In this document: in pieces, positions 18,664 to 27,791 of the stretch
How the letters are laid out: each line of letters starts with the position of its first letter
Position numbering within the stretch: position 1 is the stretch's first letter
DNA from: Bacteroidota bacterium
GTDB taxonomy: Bacteria > Bacteroidota > Bacteroidia > Flavobacteriales > Flavobacteriaceae
Length of the DNA: 64,000 bases
Assembly (NCBI GenBank): GCA_023387965.1
Contig: JAEWHE010000014.1
Location: 370,064 to 434,063, forward strand
Reading direction: 5' to 3'
Translations under genes and position numbers: made by a program
The notes under the pieces: generated by a model
What the model was told of the DNA's origin: nothing
Seen by the model: the letters and a program-made list of their open reading frames with translations, nothing else
Databases searched by the model: none

Positions 18664-19311
18664 TTAAATATTTTTGGCAACTACAATGTTAAAAATGCGT
18701 TCGATTTTTTCACCGGAATTGCTGATGATGTCTTCTTTTTCCGAAATTAATAAAGTGGATTCAAAATTATTTTTTTGTAATAACGCTTCAATTTTTTCTT
18801 CGCAAAACCAATTAAAATTAAATTGTGCAAACGGAATTTTTCGCATCACTCGTTCTGGAATGTAGGCAATCACAAGTTGTCCATTTTGCGAAAGAACGCG
18901 TTTAATTTCTCTTAAAAATAATTCCGGGCTTTCCCAAAAATAAATAGTATTGACCGTGAAAATTACATCAAAACTTTGGTCTGGAAACGGAATTTTTTTG
19001 CCGTCAACTAATGAAAAAATCGCTTTATTTTGGGCAACAAAATCGCCATTGGTTTGCGTTGCTTCGTCAATCATCGTTTGCGAAATATCAATTCCGTGAT
19101 AGGTAATATCAAGATTTTTTTTGAAAATTTCTTTTAGATGTAAAGCATTCCCTGGGCCAATTTCGAGAACTTTTGCATTTTGCCCTAAATCCAACTCATT
19201 GATTGTTTTTGCAATCATATTTACATTGGTAACATTCATGTTTTTAGCAGTTTCAATTCCGTTTTGTCCTTTTGGCTCCCGAAGTTGAGCCGCTAATTCC
19301 TGAAGTTCCAT
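18664..19311 (-). CDS. Class I SAM-dependent methyltransferase
   Basis: Methyltransferase of 215 aa with a Rossmann fold. Motif I is VLEIGPGNALHL, followed by the acidic HGIDIS strand, then DVIFTVNTIYFWE and a post-motif REIKRVLSQNGQLV. The pattern matches the UbiE/COQ5-like Methyltransf_11 group, but the substrate cannot be read. It is the first gene of an apparent operon with the short M1 peptidase. Tandem repeats precede its ATG. Confidence 0.87.
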   Translation of the reverse strand: MELQELAAQLREPKGQNGIETAKNMNVTNVNMIAKTINELDLGQNAKVLEIGPGNALHLKEIFKKNLDITYHGIDISQTMIDEATQTNGDFVAQNKAIFSLVDGKKIPFPDQSFDVIFTVNTIYFWESPELFLREIKRVLSQNGQLVIAYIPERVMRKIPFAQFNFNWFCEEKIEALLQKNNFESTLLISEKEDIISNSGEKIERIFNIVVAKNI

Positions 19312-19346
19312 CTTGATTTATGATTTATGATGTAAGATTTATGACT
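19312..19346 (-). repeat. Tandem ATCATAAATC-type repeats upstream of the methyltransferase start
   Basis: On the minus strand two adjacent ATCATAAATC units abut AAG-ATG, with a third, imperfect copy upstream. The last eight bases before the ATG (AAATCAAG) are identical to those before panB. Confidence 0.7.
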
Positions 19347-19690
19347 TTTGTACATTGTGCGTTCTAAAAATGTATGTTGACCACAAATCAATTTATACGA
19401 AATCAAATTTAAAACAAATTCGTAAACTATGCAGGTATTCCTAAGAATTTAAAAAGAAATCGTTTGCTCGTTTAAAGTGCAAAGTTCAGGGTGTGACAAC
19501 TTGAAAAACTTTACGGAATAAGTAACGCAAATATTATAATTAGATTTATAAAATTTCTTCTTACTGCATCTGTGAAATTGTCAATTTTAGTGTGTTAGTA
19601 AAATTTTGTAAAAAAATTCTTTCTTTTACAATAAAACTTAAATCTGTAAGTTATTAGGATGAACAGAATATTCAACCGACTTATCATCAC
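19347..19690. other. Gene-free AT-rich intergenic region
   Basis: About 345 bp between the divergent methyltransferase and TonB receptor genes. I find no credible open reading frame, hairpin or full promoter match. Presumably it holds the control region of the TonB receptor, whose ATG is at 19691. Confidence 0.5.
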
Positions 19691-22066
19691 ATGAAAACCA
19701 AATTTAAGATTGGCTTGCTCTTTCTTTTTGCTTGTATCTTCACAGCAAATGCTCAGGAAAAAGTTACCCTTAGTGGTACAATTTCCGATTTAGAAAACAA
19801 CGAAACGCTTCTTGGCGTAAGCATTTACATCAACGAGTTAAATATTGGAACGGCTACTAATAATTATGGATTTTATTCGATAACGGTTCCGAAAGGCGAT
19901 TACACCATTTTGATTTCTTATTTAGGATACAATCCTGTGGAAGAAAAAATTTCTTTGGATAAAAGCCAACAAAAAAACTTTGGTTTGGCTAATCAAAGCA
20001 CAGGTTTAGAAGAAATCGTGATTACCACGAATAAAGACAAAGCCAATATCAAGGAAGCCGAAATGAGTGTTAACAAACTTTCGATTGCGACTATTAAAAA
20101 AATGCCGGCGGTTTTGGGCGAAGTGGATATTTTGAAATCGGTTTTGCAACTTCCTGGAGTGACAAATGCTCATGAAGGAGCCACCGGATTCAACGTTCGC
20201 GGTGGTTCTGTTGATGGAAATTTGGTTCTGTTGGACGAAGCGATTATATTCAACACGTCGCATTTATTTGGATTTTTCTCAATTTTTAATTCTGATGTAA
20301 TCAAAGATTTGAAGTTATACAAAGGTGGGATTCCGGCTAATTTTGGCGGAAGAATTTCTTCGGTTTTAGATATTTATCAAAAAGAAGGAAACAAAAAAGA
20401 ATACCATGCGAATGGCGGAATTGGATTAATCTCAAGCCGTTTGTTGGTAGAAGGTCCTATTGTAAAAGAAAAAAGTTCGTTCGTAATTGCGGGAAGAGGA
20501 ACTTACGGACATTTGTTTCTCAAACTCGCTGACGAACCTAATTCGGCATATTTTTATGACATCAACACGAAATTCAACTATAAATTTAATGATAACAACA
20601 ATGTTTTCGTGTCGGCTTATTTTGGTTACGATAAAATGAAATTTAACGACCAATTGATTAATGATTACGGAAACAGTTTTGTAAATCTTCGGTGGAACCA
20701 CATTTTTTCGGATCAATTATTTTCAAATGCATCTTTAATTTACAGCGATTACAATTATGGTTTGCAGTTAAACTTCATTGGACTTGATTGGAAATCAGAA
20801 ATTAAAAACTATAATTTTAAGTATGATTTTAAGCATTATCTTTCCAATAATCTTACTTTAAACTACGGAATTAATTCTATCAAATACAATTTTAATCCGG
20901 GAACCATCAATCCCATTGATGAAACATCGAGCATCAATCCGGATCAAATTGCCAAAAAATATGCTTTTGAAAATGCTTTATACATCAGTGCCGAACATAT
21001 TTTGTCTGAAAAATTATCGGTCAATTACGGCTTGAGATACAGTCATTTTCAGCGTTTGGGTAGGGAAGAAGTAAGTACGTATGCTAACAACGAAGCGGTA
21101 ATTTTCAATCAGGAATTTCAAGTTTATGAAGAAGCAACGCCAACGGGCTCAGTTTTTTATGGAAAAAATAAAAAAATTGCCAGTTTTGATAATTTCGAAC
21201 CCCGTTTTGCCATCGCTTATGCCCTCAATGACGACCAATCGATTAAAGCAAGTTACAACAGAATGAGTCAATACATTCACTTGATTTCTAACACGGCTTC
21301 GGTTTCTCCTTTGGACATTTGGGCTCCAAGCGATCAATTTTTAAAACCCGAAATTTTAGACCAAGTGGCTTTGGGATATTTCCGAAATTTTAAAAACGGA
21401 GATTATTCTTTGGAGGTGGAAAGTTTTTACAAAACCGTCAAAAACAAAGCCGATTATATCGATGGCGCAGAATTAATTGCGCACAAAAACATCGAACGAG
21501 TGATGCTAAATGGTGAAGCTCGCGCTTATGGTATTGAAATTTTGGCCAAAAAAAATGCGGGAAAATTCACCGGCTGGCTTTCCTACACGTTGTCGAGAGC
21601 AGAACAAAAAACACCCGGAAGAAATGCTCTTGAACCGGGAATTAACAATGGAAATTGGTACCGTGCTAATTATGACAAAACGCATAATTTTGGCTTGACC
21701 GCAAATTATCAACTTTCGAATAAATGGTCTTTCGGGGGAATTTTTACTTACCAAACCGGAAGAGCTGCAACTTTCCCGAATGGAAAATATGAATACCAAG
21801 GCATTACAGTTGCTAATTATGGAACCCGAAACGAAGATTCTCTTTCAGATTATCACCATTTAGATATTTCGGCGACGTACGTTCCGAAGCCGGAGAAAAC
21901 TAAAGGCTGGCAAGGCGAATGGGTTTTTAGCATTTACAACGTTTATGCAAGAAATAATGCGGCCGCATTTATGTTTGGGCAAAATACAGAAACCGGACAA
22001 AGCGAAGCCAAGAAAATTTCAATTTTTGGATTGATTCCGAGTGTTACTTACAACTTTAAATTTTAA
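19691..22066 (+). CDS. TonB-dependent receptor with carboxypeptidase-like N-terminal domain
   Basis: Outer-membrane receptor of 791 aa. The signal peptide ends at ANAQ (residue 22). A carboxypeptidase-like regulatory domain follows (about 25-110, LSGTISDLENNETLLGVS). A plug with the conserved GATGFNVRGGSVDGNLVLLD stretch lies around 160-180, and a 22-strand-type barrel ends in VTYNFKF, a typical C-terminal strand. The adjacent DUF4249 lipoprotein is its usual partner in this phylum. The cargo is unknown. Confidence 0.93.
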   Translation: MKTKFKIGLLFLFACIFTANAQEKVTLSGTISDLENNETLLGVSIYINELNIGTATNNYGFYSITVPKGDYTILISYLGYNPVEEKISLDKSQQKNFGLANQSTGLEEIVITTNKDKANIKEAEMSVNKLSIATIKKMPAVLGEVDILKSVLQLPGVTNAHEGATGFNVRGGSVDGNLVLLDEAIIFNTSHLFGFFSIFNSDVIKDLKLYKGGIPANFGGRISSVLDIYQKEGNKKEYHANGGIGLISSRLLVEGPIVKEKSSFVIAGRGTYGHLFLKLADEPNSAYFYDINTKFNYKFNDNNNVFVSAYFGYDKMKFNDQLINDYGNSFVNLRWNHIFSDQLFSNASLIYSDYNYGLQLNFIGLDWKSEIKNYNFKYDFKHYLSNNLTLNYGINSIKYNFNPGTINPIDETSSINPDQIAKKYAFENALYISAEHILSEKLSVNYGLRYSHFQRLGREEVSTYANNEAVIFNQEFQVYEEATPTGSVFYGKNKKIASFDNFEPRFAIAYALNDDQSIKASYNRMSQYIHLISNTASVSPLDIWAPSDQFLKPEILDQVALGYFRNFKNGDYSLEVESFYKTVKNKADYIDGAELIAHKNIERVMLNGEARAYGIEILAKKNAGKFTGWLSYTLSRAEQKTPGRNALEPGINNGNWYRANYDKTHNFGLTANYQLSNKWSFGGIFTYQTGRAATFPNGKYEYQGITVANYGTRNEDSLSDYHHLDISATYVPKPEKTKGWQGEWVFSIYNVYARNNAAAFMFGQNTETGQSEAKKISIFGLIPSVTYNFKF

Positions 22067-22071
22067 GCAAA

Positions 22072-22893
22072 ATGAAAACAGTTATAAAATTTTTAATCTT
22101 TTCGCTAATAATTATTTTTGTTTCTTGCGAAGAAATAATCAACGTTGATTTAGAAACCGCCGCGCCAAAATTAGTGATTGATGCTTCAATCGATTGGGTA
22201 AAAGGCACCAGCGGAAACCAACAAAAAATAAAATTAACTACCACAACAGGTTATTACAGCAACGAATTTCCGACTGTTTCGGGTGCTTCGGTAACGGTAG
22301 AAAATACTGACAATGAGGTTTTTATTTTTGTTGAAGAATTAGGAACGGGAGAATATTTCTGTAATAATTTTCAGCCAGAAATTGGAGAAACCTACACGCT
22401 AACCATTTTGCTCAATGGCGAAACGTATGTTGCAACAGAAACATTGATTGCTACACCAGAAATTGAAGAAAATATTATCCAGGACAACAACGGAGGTTTT
22501 GGAGGTGACGAAATTGAGGTAACAAGTTATTTTCTGGATGATGTCAATCAGGAAAATTATTATTTGTTTGGGCATCAATCTAATAGGGTGGCTTTTCCGG
22601 AATATCGTCTTGAAAAAGATGAAAATATTAACGGTAACCAACTGGAAATGATTTATGCTAACGAAGATTTAGCTCCAGGAGATATTTTGGAAATAAAACT
22701 TTACGGAATTTCGCGTCGTTACTACGAATATTTTAACAAAATTCTTTTGGCTTCGGGATCTGGTGGTGGACCATTTCCGTCGATTCCTTCTGCCGTGAGA
22801 GGAAATATCGTCAACCAAACCAACTTTGATAATTTTGCCTTTGGCTATTTTCGATTATCAGAAGTTGATGTGAAAAATTACACGATTCAATAA
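22072..22893 (+). CDS. DUF4249-family lipoprotein
   Basis: Lipoprotein of 273 aa with a lipobox ending in Cys19 (FVSCEEIINVDL), a start typical of DUF4249 proteins. The mature part is beta-rich, with a YTLTILLNGETYVATETL strand pair near residues 105-120. It begins 5 bp after the TonB receptor stop, so the two are co-transcribed and probably act together at the outer membrane, the lipoprotein perhaps as a surface lid or binding subunit. That role is inferred from gene pairing. Confidence 0.88.
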   Translation: MKTVIKFLIFSLIIIFVSCEEIINVDLETAAPKLVIDASIDWVKGTSGNQQKIKLTTTTGYYSNEFPTVSGASVTVENTDNEVFIFVEELGTGEYFCNNFQPEIGETYTLTILLNGETYVATETLIATPEIEENIIQDNNGGFGGDEIEVTSYFLDDVNQENYYLFGHQSNRVAFPEYRLEKDENINGNQLEMIYANEDLAPGDILEIKLYGISRRYYEYFNKILLASGSGGGPFPSIPSAVRGNIVNQTNFDNFAFGYFRLSEVDVKNYTIQ

Positions 22894-22904
22894 AAAAGTC
22901 AAAA

Positions 22905-22941
22905 AAAAAGCCGCTAAATTTTTAAACTTTAGCGGCTTTTT
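22905..22941. terminator. Bidirectional intrinsic terminator
   Basis: AAAGCCGCTAAA pairs with TTTAGCGGCTTT, flanked by A- and T-runs. It separates the DUF4249 gene from the convergent ferritin-like gene. Confidence 0.85.
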
Positions 22942-22947
22942 CATTAA

Positions 22948-23496
22948 TTATTCTCCTTCCGTTGCTTCCAGATTGATGCTGTTGTAAGCAGCTTCGGTTA
23001 AGGTTACGTCAGCTTCTTTTTCTTCGGCTAAGGTTTGTTCCAAAAGCGCTGCAATTTCGTCATGTCCGAGTATTTTTGCAAATGCTACCAAGGTTCCATA
23101 AGAAGCAATTTCATAATGCTCAATTTTTTGCGATGCAGAAATAATTCCAGCATCGCGAACTGCTCCAATTTCAGTTTCTTCTAAAATTCCTTCGCCTTCT
23201 TTGATCAAGCCTTCCATCGCGTCGCACTTTTTACCGCGATCGGATTCTCCTAAAATCTCAAAAACTTGCTGAAGTCTCGTCACTTGACCTTCCGTTACTG
23301 AAACGTGCTCTTCAATTGCTGCTTTTAAATTAGCATCTGTAGCATTGTTAGCCATTTTAGGTAATGCTTTTAGCAATGCTCTTTCGGCATAAATAATGTC
23401 TTTCAATTCATCTACAAATAGTTCTTGTAGTCCTTCTGCAGCTGCTGATTTAGCCGCTACTTTTCTGGTTTCGTTTTGATTGGTGGTAGTTGCCAT
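22948..23496 (-). CDS. YciE/YciF-type ferritin-like protein (DUF892)
   Basis: Cytosolic four-helix ferritin-like protein of 182 aa. The core matches DUF892: LQELFVDELKDIIYAERALLKALPKMA, then a KCDAMEGLIKEGE motif and HYEIASYGTLVAFAKILGHDEIAALLEQTLAEEKEAD near the C-terminus. The Glu and His residues of a di-metal site are present in the expected helices. Family members are induced by osmotic or envelope stress in enterobacteria. The divergent neighbour is an SDR, a common stress pairing, but no direct link is proven here. Confidence 0.9.
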   Translation of the reverse strand: MATTTNQNETRKVAAKSAAAEGLQELFVDELKDIIYAERALLKALPKMANNATDANLKAAIEEHVSVTEGQVTRLQQVFEILGESDRGKKCDAMEGLIKEGEGILEETEIGAVRDAGIISASQKIEHYEIASYGTLVAFAKILGHDEIAALLEQTLAEEKEADVTLTEAAYNSINLEATEGE

Positions 23497-23708
23497 AATA
23501 AATTATTAAAGTTTGTACTCTAAATTACAACCAACATTTGTGAAAAAATGAAAACAATTTCCTAATTGTAATTTGTTTAACAGTTTGATAATCAGGTAGG
23601 TAATTTAACATAATTTTCATAACAATTAACAAAGCGATAGACGAATTTCTGGCTATTAGTTTTTAACTTTAATTAGATTGAAAAATTGCTAATAAAATTT
23701 ATAAAGAG

Positions 23709-24593
23709 ATGAAAACAAAACACGCACTTATTACGGGAGCCACAAGTGGAATTGGTTATGAATTGGCAAAATTATTTGCTCAAGATGGTTATAGCTTGGT
23801 ACTGGTGGCTCGAAACGAAGAAAATTTACAACAGACAGCTAAAGAATTAGAGGCTTTAAATTCTAACATTCACACTCATATTATTGCTTGTGATTTGTTC
23901 CAAAAGGATGCTGCTCAAGAAATTTATCAAAAAACGAATGATTTGGGAATTGAGGTAAACATTTTGGTGAATGATGCTGGTCAAGGAGAATGGGGAAGAT
24001 TTATTAAAACCGATTTACAACGTGAAATTGACATCATTCAGCTTAACATCGTTGCGCTAATTAGCCTGACAAAATTTTATTTAAAAGATATGGTGGAAAG
24101 AAACGAAGGAAAAATTTTGCAATTAGCATCGGCGGTTTCCAAAGCACCTTCTCCGTATCTTTCTGTTTACGCAGCTACCAAGGCATTCGTATTATCTTTC
24201 ACCGAAGCTTTGATCGAAGAATTAGAAGATACAGAAGTTTCAGTAACGGCACTTTTGCCAGATGCAACCGATACCGATTTTTTCCACAAAGCAAAATCAG
24301 AAAATACGGTAACTTACAAAGAGCGTGATTTGTATTCGCCGGAAGAAGTGGCAAAAGCCGGATTTGACGGTTTATTTAATGGCGATAGAACCGTGGTTCC
24401 CGGATTAATGAACAAAGCCCAAAAAGTGATGAATGCCATTTTGCCCGATAGCGCCATTGCTAACAATATGCACAAACAAATGGAATCCAGCACCGAAAAT
24501 GGCGGACAAACCATGCCTTCTCATGCTGCTTCAAGACGCGAGCGAGAAACCATAAATGCAACTACCGCCGGTGTTAATGGTGATTATCATTAA
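23709..24593 (+). CDS. Short-chain dehydrogenase/reductase
   Basis: NAD(P)-dependent oxidoreductase of 294 aa. The nucleotide-binding motif is TGATSGIGYELA, the structural motif is NDAGQGEWG, and the catalytic Tyr-Lys pair is YAATKAF (preceded by a Ser in LASAVSKAPS). The usual SDR core of about 260 residues carries a C-terminal extension that ends in polar, low-complexity sequence. The substrate is unknown. A terminator follows directly. Confidence 0.9.
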   Translation: MKTKHALITGATSGIGYELAKLFAQDGYSLVLVARNEENLQQTAKELEALNSNIHTHIIACDLFQKDAAQEIYQKTNDLGIEVNILVNDAGQGEWGRFIKTDLQREIDIIQLNIVALISLTKFYLKDMVERNEGKILQLASAVSKAPSPYLSVYAATKAFVLSFTEALIEELEDTEVSVTALLPDATDTDFFHKAKSENTVTYKERDLYSPEEVAKAGFDGLFNGDRTVVPGLMNKAQKVMNAILPDSAIANNMHKQMESSTENGGQTMPSHAASRRERETINATTAGVNGDYH

Positions 24594-24617
24594 TAGATTT
24601 TTTTTTTACAAAATATA

Positions 24618-24651
24618 CCCTGATTGACCACAAATCAGGGTTTTCTTTTTT
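24618..24651 (+). terminator. Intrinsic terminator after the SDR gene
   Basis: CCCTGATT (24618-24625) pairs with AATCAGGG (24633-24640), followed by a T-rich tail. Confidence 0.8.
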
Positions 24652-24703
24652 CGGCAAAATATTTAAACCTTTATAAATTTTTTGGAGAATTGCCAGACTT
24701 AAA

Positions 24704-25480
24704 CTAAACTTTTCGTTGATTAAACTCCGTTCGCAACGCTGAAAAATCCTGCCTAATTCCTTGTAATATATCATTCACGCTCATAACCCCCAAATCATTC
24801 TGTTCAAATTCTTGGGTGGCGATGCTACAGGCATAACGCCAAATTTCCAACACTTCCGATGCTTTCACTTCATAGGGTTCATAAATAGTATTGTCAGACG
24901 AAGCCATAAACGAAGTTTTTCCCTTTTTGCTCAAACGTTTATAGGAAATACCATCTGTTTTAGTAACCAATACATAGGTTTTTCCATCTACTACATCGGC
25001 AAGTTGTTCCACATATTCTCCCACCACAAACGAACCTTCTTTGTGCGGAGGCATTGAATCGCCGGTAACCGGAAAAGCCCTATACTTTCCATTTCTTAAA
25101 AACGGTAAGGAAATATGTTGAAGCGCTTCAATGAATTCAGGATCGGCATAACCTCTTAAATAACCAGCTTGCGCTTTCGCAGGAATAATTTCAATTTTGT
25201 TTTCGCCTTCACTGTCAACAGCCATGGGAAGCAATATGCGGTTGTCTTCCAATTGGATCAAATTTTCATACGAAACTTGTCGGATGTCAAAAGACAAAAG
25301 CAAATCGATGCTCACATGATAATAACGTGAAATCTTTTGAAGACAGTCCAAAGGTGGATCCGTCGTGCCTTCGTATTTGGCATAACGTTCACGTGGTATC
25401 AACAAGGCATCGGCTACTTTTTGCTGTGTGAGACCGTGCTTTACCCGAAGGTGTCTAAGGTTGTCAGAAAATATAGACAT
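24704..25480 (-). CDS. LexA-like XRE/S24 self-cleaving transcriptional regulator
   Basis: Regulator of 258 aa combining an N-terminal XRE helix-turn-helix (residues 7-62, with GLTQQKVADALLIPRERYAKYE) and a C-terminal S24 peptidase-like domain. The putative cleavage bond is Ala105-Gly106 (AKAQAGYL), the nucleophile is Ser142 in GDSMPP, and the general base is Lys181 in GISYKRL. The Gly-to-Ser and Ser-to-Lys spacings (36 and 39) are close to LexA (about 34 and 37). It is transcribed away from imuA and most likely represses the cassette until DNA damage activates RecA; that control is inferred. It could alternatively be a phage-type repressor, but no phage genes are present. Confidence 0.88.
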   Translation of the reverse strand: MSIFSDNLRHLRVKHGLTQQKVADALLIPRERYAKYEGTTDPPLDCLQKISRYYHVSIDLLLSFDIRQVSYENLIQLEDNRILLPMAVDSEGENKIEIIPAKAQAGYLRGYADPEFIEALQHISLPFLRNGKYRAFPVTGDSMPPHKEGSFVVGEYVEQLADVVDGKTYVLVTKTDGISYKRLSKKGKTSFMASSDNTIYEPYEVKASEVLEIWRYACSIATQEFEQNDLGVMSVNDILQGIRQDFSALRTEFNQRKV

Positions 25481-25487
25481 GTGTTAA

Positions 25488-25536
25488 TGGTAATATAATT
25501 CACAACAAATATAATAATGTTTGGTAATTATATTCC
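25488..25536. promoter_or_regulatory. Candidate operator between the S24 regulator and imuA
   Basis: GGTAATATAATT (25489-25500) and AATTATATTCC (25526-25536) form an imperfect inverted repeat. The same bases also give a direct repeat TGGTAAT (25488 and 25522). Between them lies TATATTTG on the minus strand (25513-25506), a perfect -7 element for the regulator gene. Binding here would shut off the regulator and probably imuA. The site is proposed from symmetry only. Confidence 0.5.
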
Positions 25537-25566
25537 TTATTTTGTATATTATTTTATTCGAAAGAA

Positions 25567-26301
25567 ATGCAGGCTGAAGAAAAAAAGAGAACGGTAAAAG
25601 CGCTACAAGCTAAGATCAACGCGATGCAGAAATTAGGCAAACTGTCTAATGAGCCTGTCACTCGTGGGCTCGCTCCATTCACCAACGCTTTTCCAGACCG
25701 TATTTTTCCTACCGGTGCTATCCATGAATTTATCAGCTACGCACCTGCCAACGCGGCTTCAACAAGTGGCTTCATCACAGCATTGGCGAGTAAGTTCATG
25801 AAGGACAATGGACTTTGCCTGTGGATTGGCAATGGCAGAAAAGTATTTCCCTCAGCCTTGAAACATTTCGGCTTGCAACCGGATCGCGTTGTGTTTATCA
25901 ATTCTACAAAAATAAAAGATACACTTTGGATCATTGAAGAAGCCCTCAAATGCGAAGCCCTTACTGCTGTGGTCAGTGAAATCAAGGAACTCAGCTTCAC
26001 TGAATCCCGTCGGTTGCAGCTTGCGGTGGAGCGTAGTGGTGTCACGGGATTTATTCACCGTTTTTGTCCTCATGCGGAAAACGCCACCGCTTGTACAACC
26101 CGTTGGAAAATAACCTCTTTGCCTGCCGTGGTCAACGATGACCTTCCTGGTGTAGGATTTAGCAATTGGAGGGTGGAATTGCTGAAAGTAAAAAACGGCA
26201 GACCAGTTTCTTGGGAGGTCAGCTTTTCAGATGGAAATTTTCAAGAAAACAGCGAAAGACAAATTACATTACAACCCAACTACGAACGCAACGCCGTATA
26301 A
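25567..26301 (+). CDS. imuA: ImuA-like mutagenesis protein
   Basis: RecA/SulA-like accessory protein of 244 aa needed with ImuB and DnaE2 for damage-induced mutagenesis in bacteria that carry the cassette. The sequence has the RecA-type entry FPTGAIHEFIS (about residues 50-60) and the strands GLCLWIG and DRVVFIN. The segment EALKCEALTAVVSEIKELSF is characteristic of ImuA. A standard Walker A P-loop is not evident, which fits the family. Its stop overlaps the imuB start by one base (TAATG). Base composition is more G+C-rich than in the flanking genes. Confidence 0.87.
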   Translation: MQAEEKKRTVKALQAKINAMQKLGKLSNEPVTRGLAPFTNAFPDRIFPTGAIHEFISYAPANAASTSGFITALASKFMKDNGLCLWIGNGRKVFPSALKHFGLQPDRVVFINSTKIKDTLWIIEEALKCEALTAVVSEIKELSFTESRRLQLAVERSGVTGFIHRFCPHAENATACTTRWKITSLPAVVNDDLPGVGFSNWRVELLKVKNGRPVSWEVSFSDGNFQENSERQITLQPNYERNAV

Positions 26302-27791
26302 TGCCAAGATATGCTTCCATATGGTTTCCTTATTTGCTTACCGAATATGCCGCACGCAAAGTGCCGCAACTTCGGGAAACGGCTTTTGTCATGGCATCAC
26401 CACAACGGGGTAGAATGGTGATCGATGCGGTAAGTCCTGCGGCTGCGAAAAAAGAAATTCGTACGAATATGGTTGTGGCCGATTGCAAGGCCATATTTCC
26501 GGAAATTGAAGTCATTAAATCCGAACCCGGACAAGCCGAAAAACTCTTGAATGCTTTGGCTGAATGGTGTATTGGTTATACGCCATTTGTGGCTGTGGAT
26601 CTTCCTGATGGACTGATTTTGGATAGCAGCGGCTGTTCTCATTTATGGGGTGGAGAAATCCAATACCTTGAAAGCATCAAATCAAGATTGAATGGATACG
26701 GCTATACGGTAAAAATTTCCATTGCCGATACGATTGGAACGGCATGGGCAACAGCAAGGTTCGGCAATCAAGAAATCGTGGAGTCAGGGCAAAATCGCGA
26801 AACTTTGAAATTTTTACCACCAACAGCTTTACGGTTGGAACCCGAGATTTTGTCCAAACTCAAAAAACTTGGACTAAAACGCATCGAAAGTTTTATGGAT
26901 ATGCCAGCTCCAGCCTTGCGTCGCCGATTTGGTCCTTCATTATCAATGCGGCTGAACCAAGCATTGGGACAGGAGCTAGAAATGATCGTACCCATAAAAC
27001 CCTTCGAACCCTATCAGGATCGCCTTTGTAGCACGGAACCGATTTGCACGGCTATCGGAATTACAATCGCCTTAAAACAATTGCTCGAATCAATTTGCAG
27101 TCGGTTTGAAGTGGAAGGAATGGGATTGCGAAACGGAATATTCAGGGCATATCGCGTGGATGGAAACATTCAGCAGATTGAAATCGGCACAAGCCAATCC
27201 TCACGAAATGAAGTGCATCTGTTCAAGTTGTTCGAACACAAGATTGCCACACTCGAACCAGAACTGGGTTTTGAAATGTTTGTATTCGAAGCAACTAAAG
27301 TCGAACCTATCATCTACGAACAAAGTGCCATCTGGACGGCATCGAGCCAAAACAATAAAAAAGTAGCGGAACTGCTGGATCGTGTTGCCGTAAGAACTGG
27401 CGCAAATGCCATCACGCGTTATGTACCTGCAGAACAGTTTTGGCCCGAACGTTCCATAAAACAGGCAGTTCCTTTATGGGAAAAACCTGCTACGGAATGG
27501 CGAACTGATTGGCCTCGTCCCATACATCTATTGGAAAAACCCGAAGCGATAGAAGTAACAGCTGTTTTGCCCGATTATCCGCCGATGCTGTTTCGCTACA
27601 AAGGAAATCTGTATACCATTGTCAATTCAGATGGTCCCGAACGCATTGAACAGGAATGGTGGATTGCCGATGGATTGTACCGCGATTATTATTGCGTGGA
27701 AGATAACAATGGAGCACGTTATTGGTTGTTCCGTTCAGGTTCTTATGATGCAGAACAGCCCAAATGGTTCATACACGGATTTTTCGCATGA
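26301..27791 (+). CDS. imuB: ImuB, inactive Y-family polymerase-like protein
   Basis: Adaptor of the mutasome, 496 aa from the ATG at 26301; the frame stays open further upstream inside imuA. The fold is that of Y-family polymerases, but catalytic acids are missing. The first motif reads ASIWFPYLLTEY where active enzymes have Asp, and the second reads ILDSSGC in place of the Asp-Glu pair. The C-terminus (GPERIEQEWW... and RYWLFRSG...WFIHGFFA) is typical of ImuB. It presumably recruits DnaE2 to the clamp. It overlaps dnaE2 by four bases (ATGA), showing translational coupling. Confidence 0.92.
   Translation: MPRYASIWFPYLLTEYAARKVPQLRETAFVMASPQRGRMVIDAVSPAAAKKEIRTNMVVADCKAIFPEIEVIKSEPGQAEKLLNALAEWCIGYTPFVAVDLPDGLILDSSGCSHLWGGEIQYLESIKSRLNGYGYTVKISIADTIGTAWATARFGNQEIVESGQNRETLKFLPPTALRLEPEILSKLKKLGLKRIESFMDMPAPALRRRFGPSLSMRLNQALGQELEMIVPIKPFEPYQDRLCSTEPICTAIGITIALKQLLESICSRFEVEGMGLRNGIFRAYRVDGNIQQIEIGTSQSSRNEVHLFKLFEHKIATLEPELGFEMFVFEATKVEPIIYEQSAIWTASSQNNKKVAELLDRVAVRTGANAITRYVPAEQFWPERSIKQAVPLWEKPATEWRTDWPRPIHLLEKPEAIEVTAVLPDYPPMLFRYKGNLYTIVNSDGPERIEQEWWIADGLYRDYYCVEDNNGARYWLFRSGSYDAEQPKWFIHGFFA

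Noticed and set aside
24704..25480. Prophage repressor
   Set aside because: The regulator has a repressor-like layout, but no phage structural, replication or integrase genes surround it, and it faces the mutagenesis cassette.
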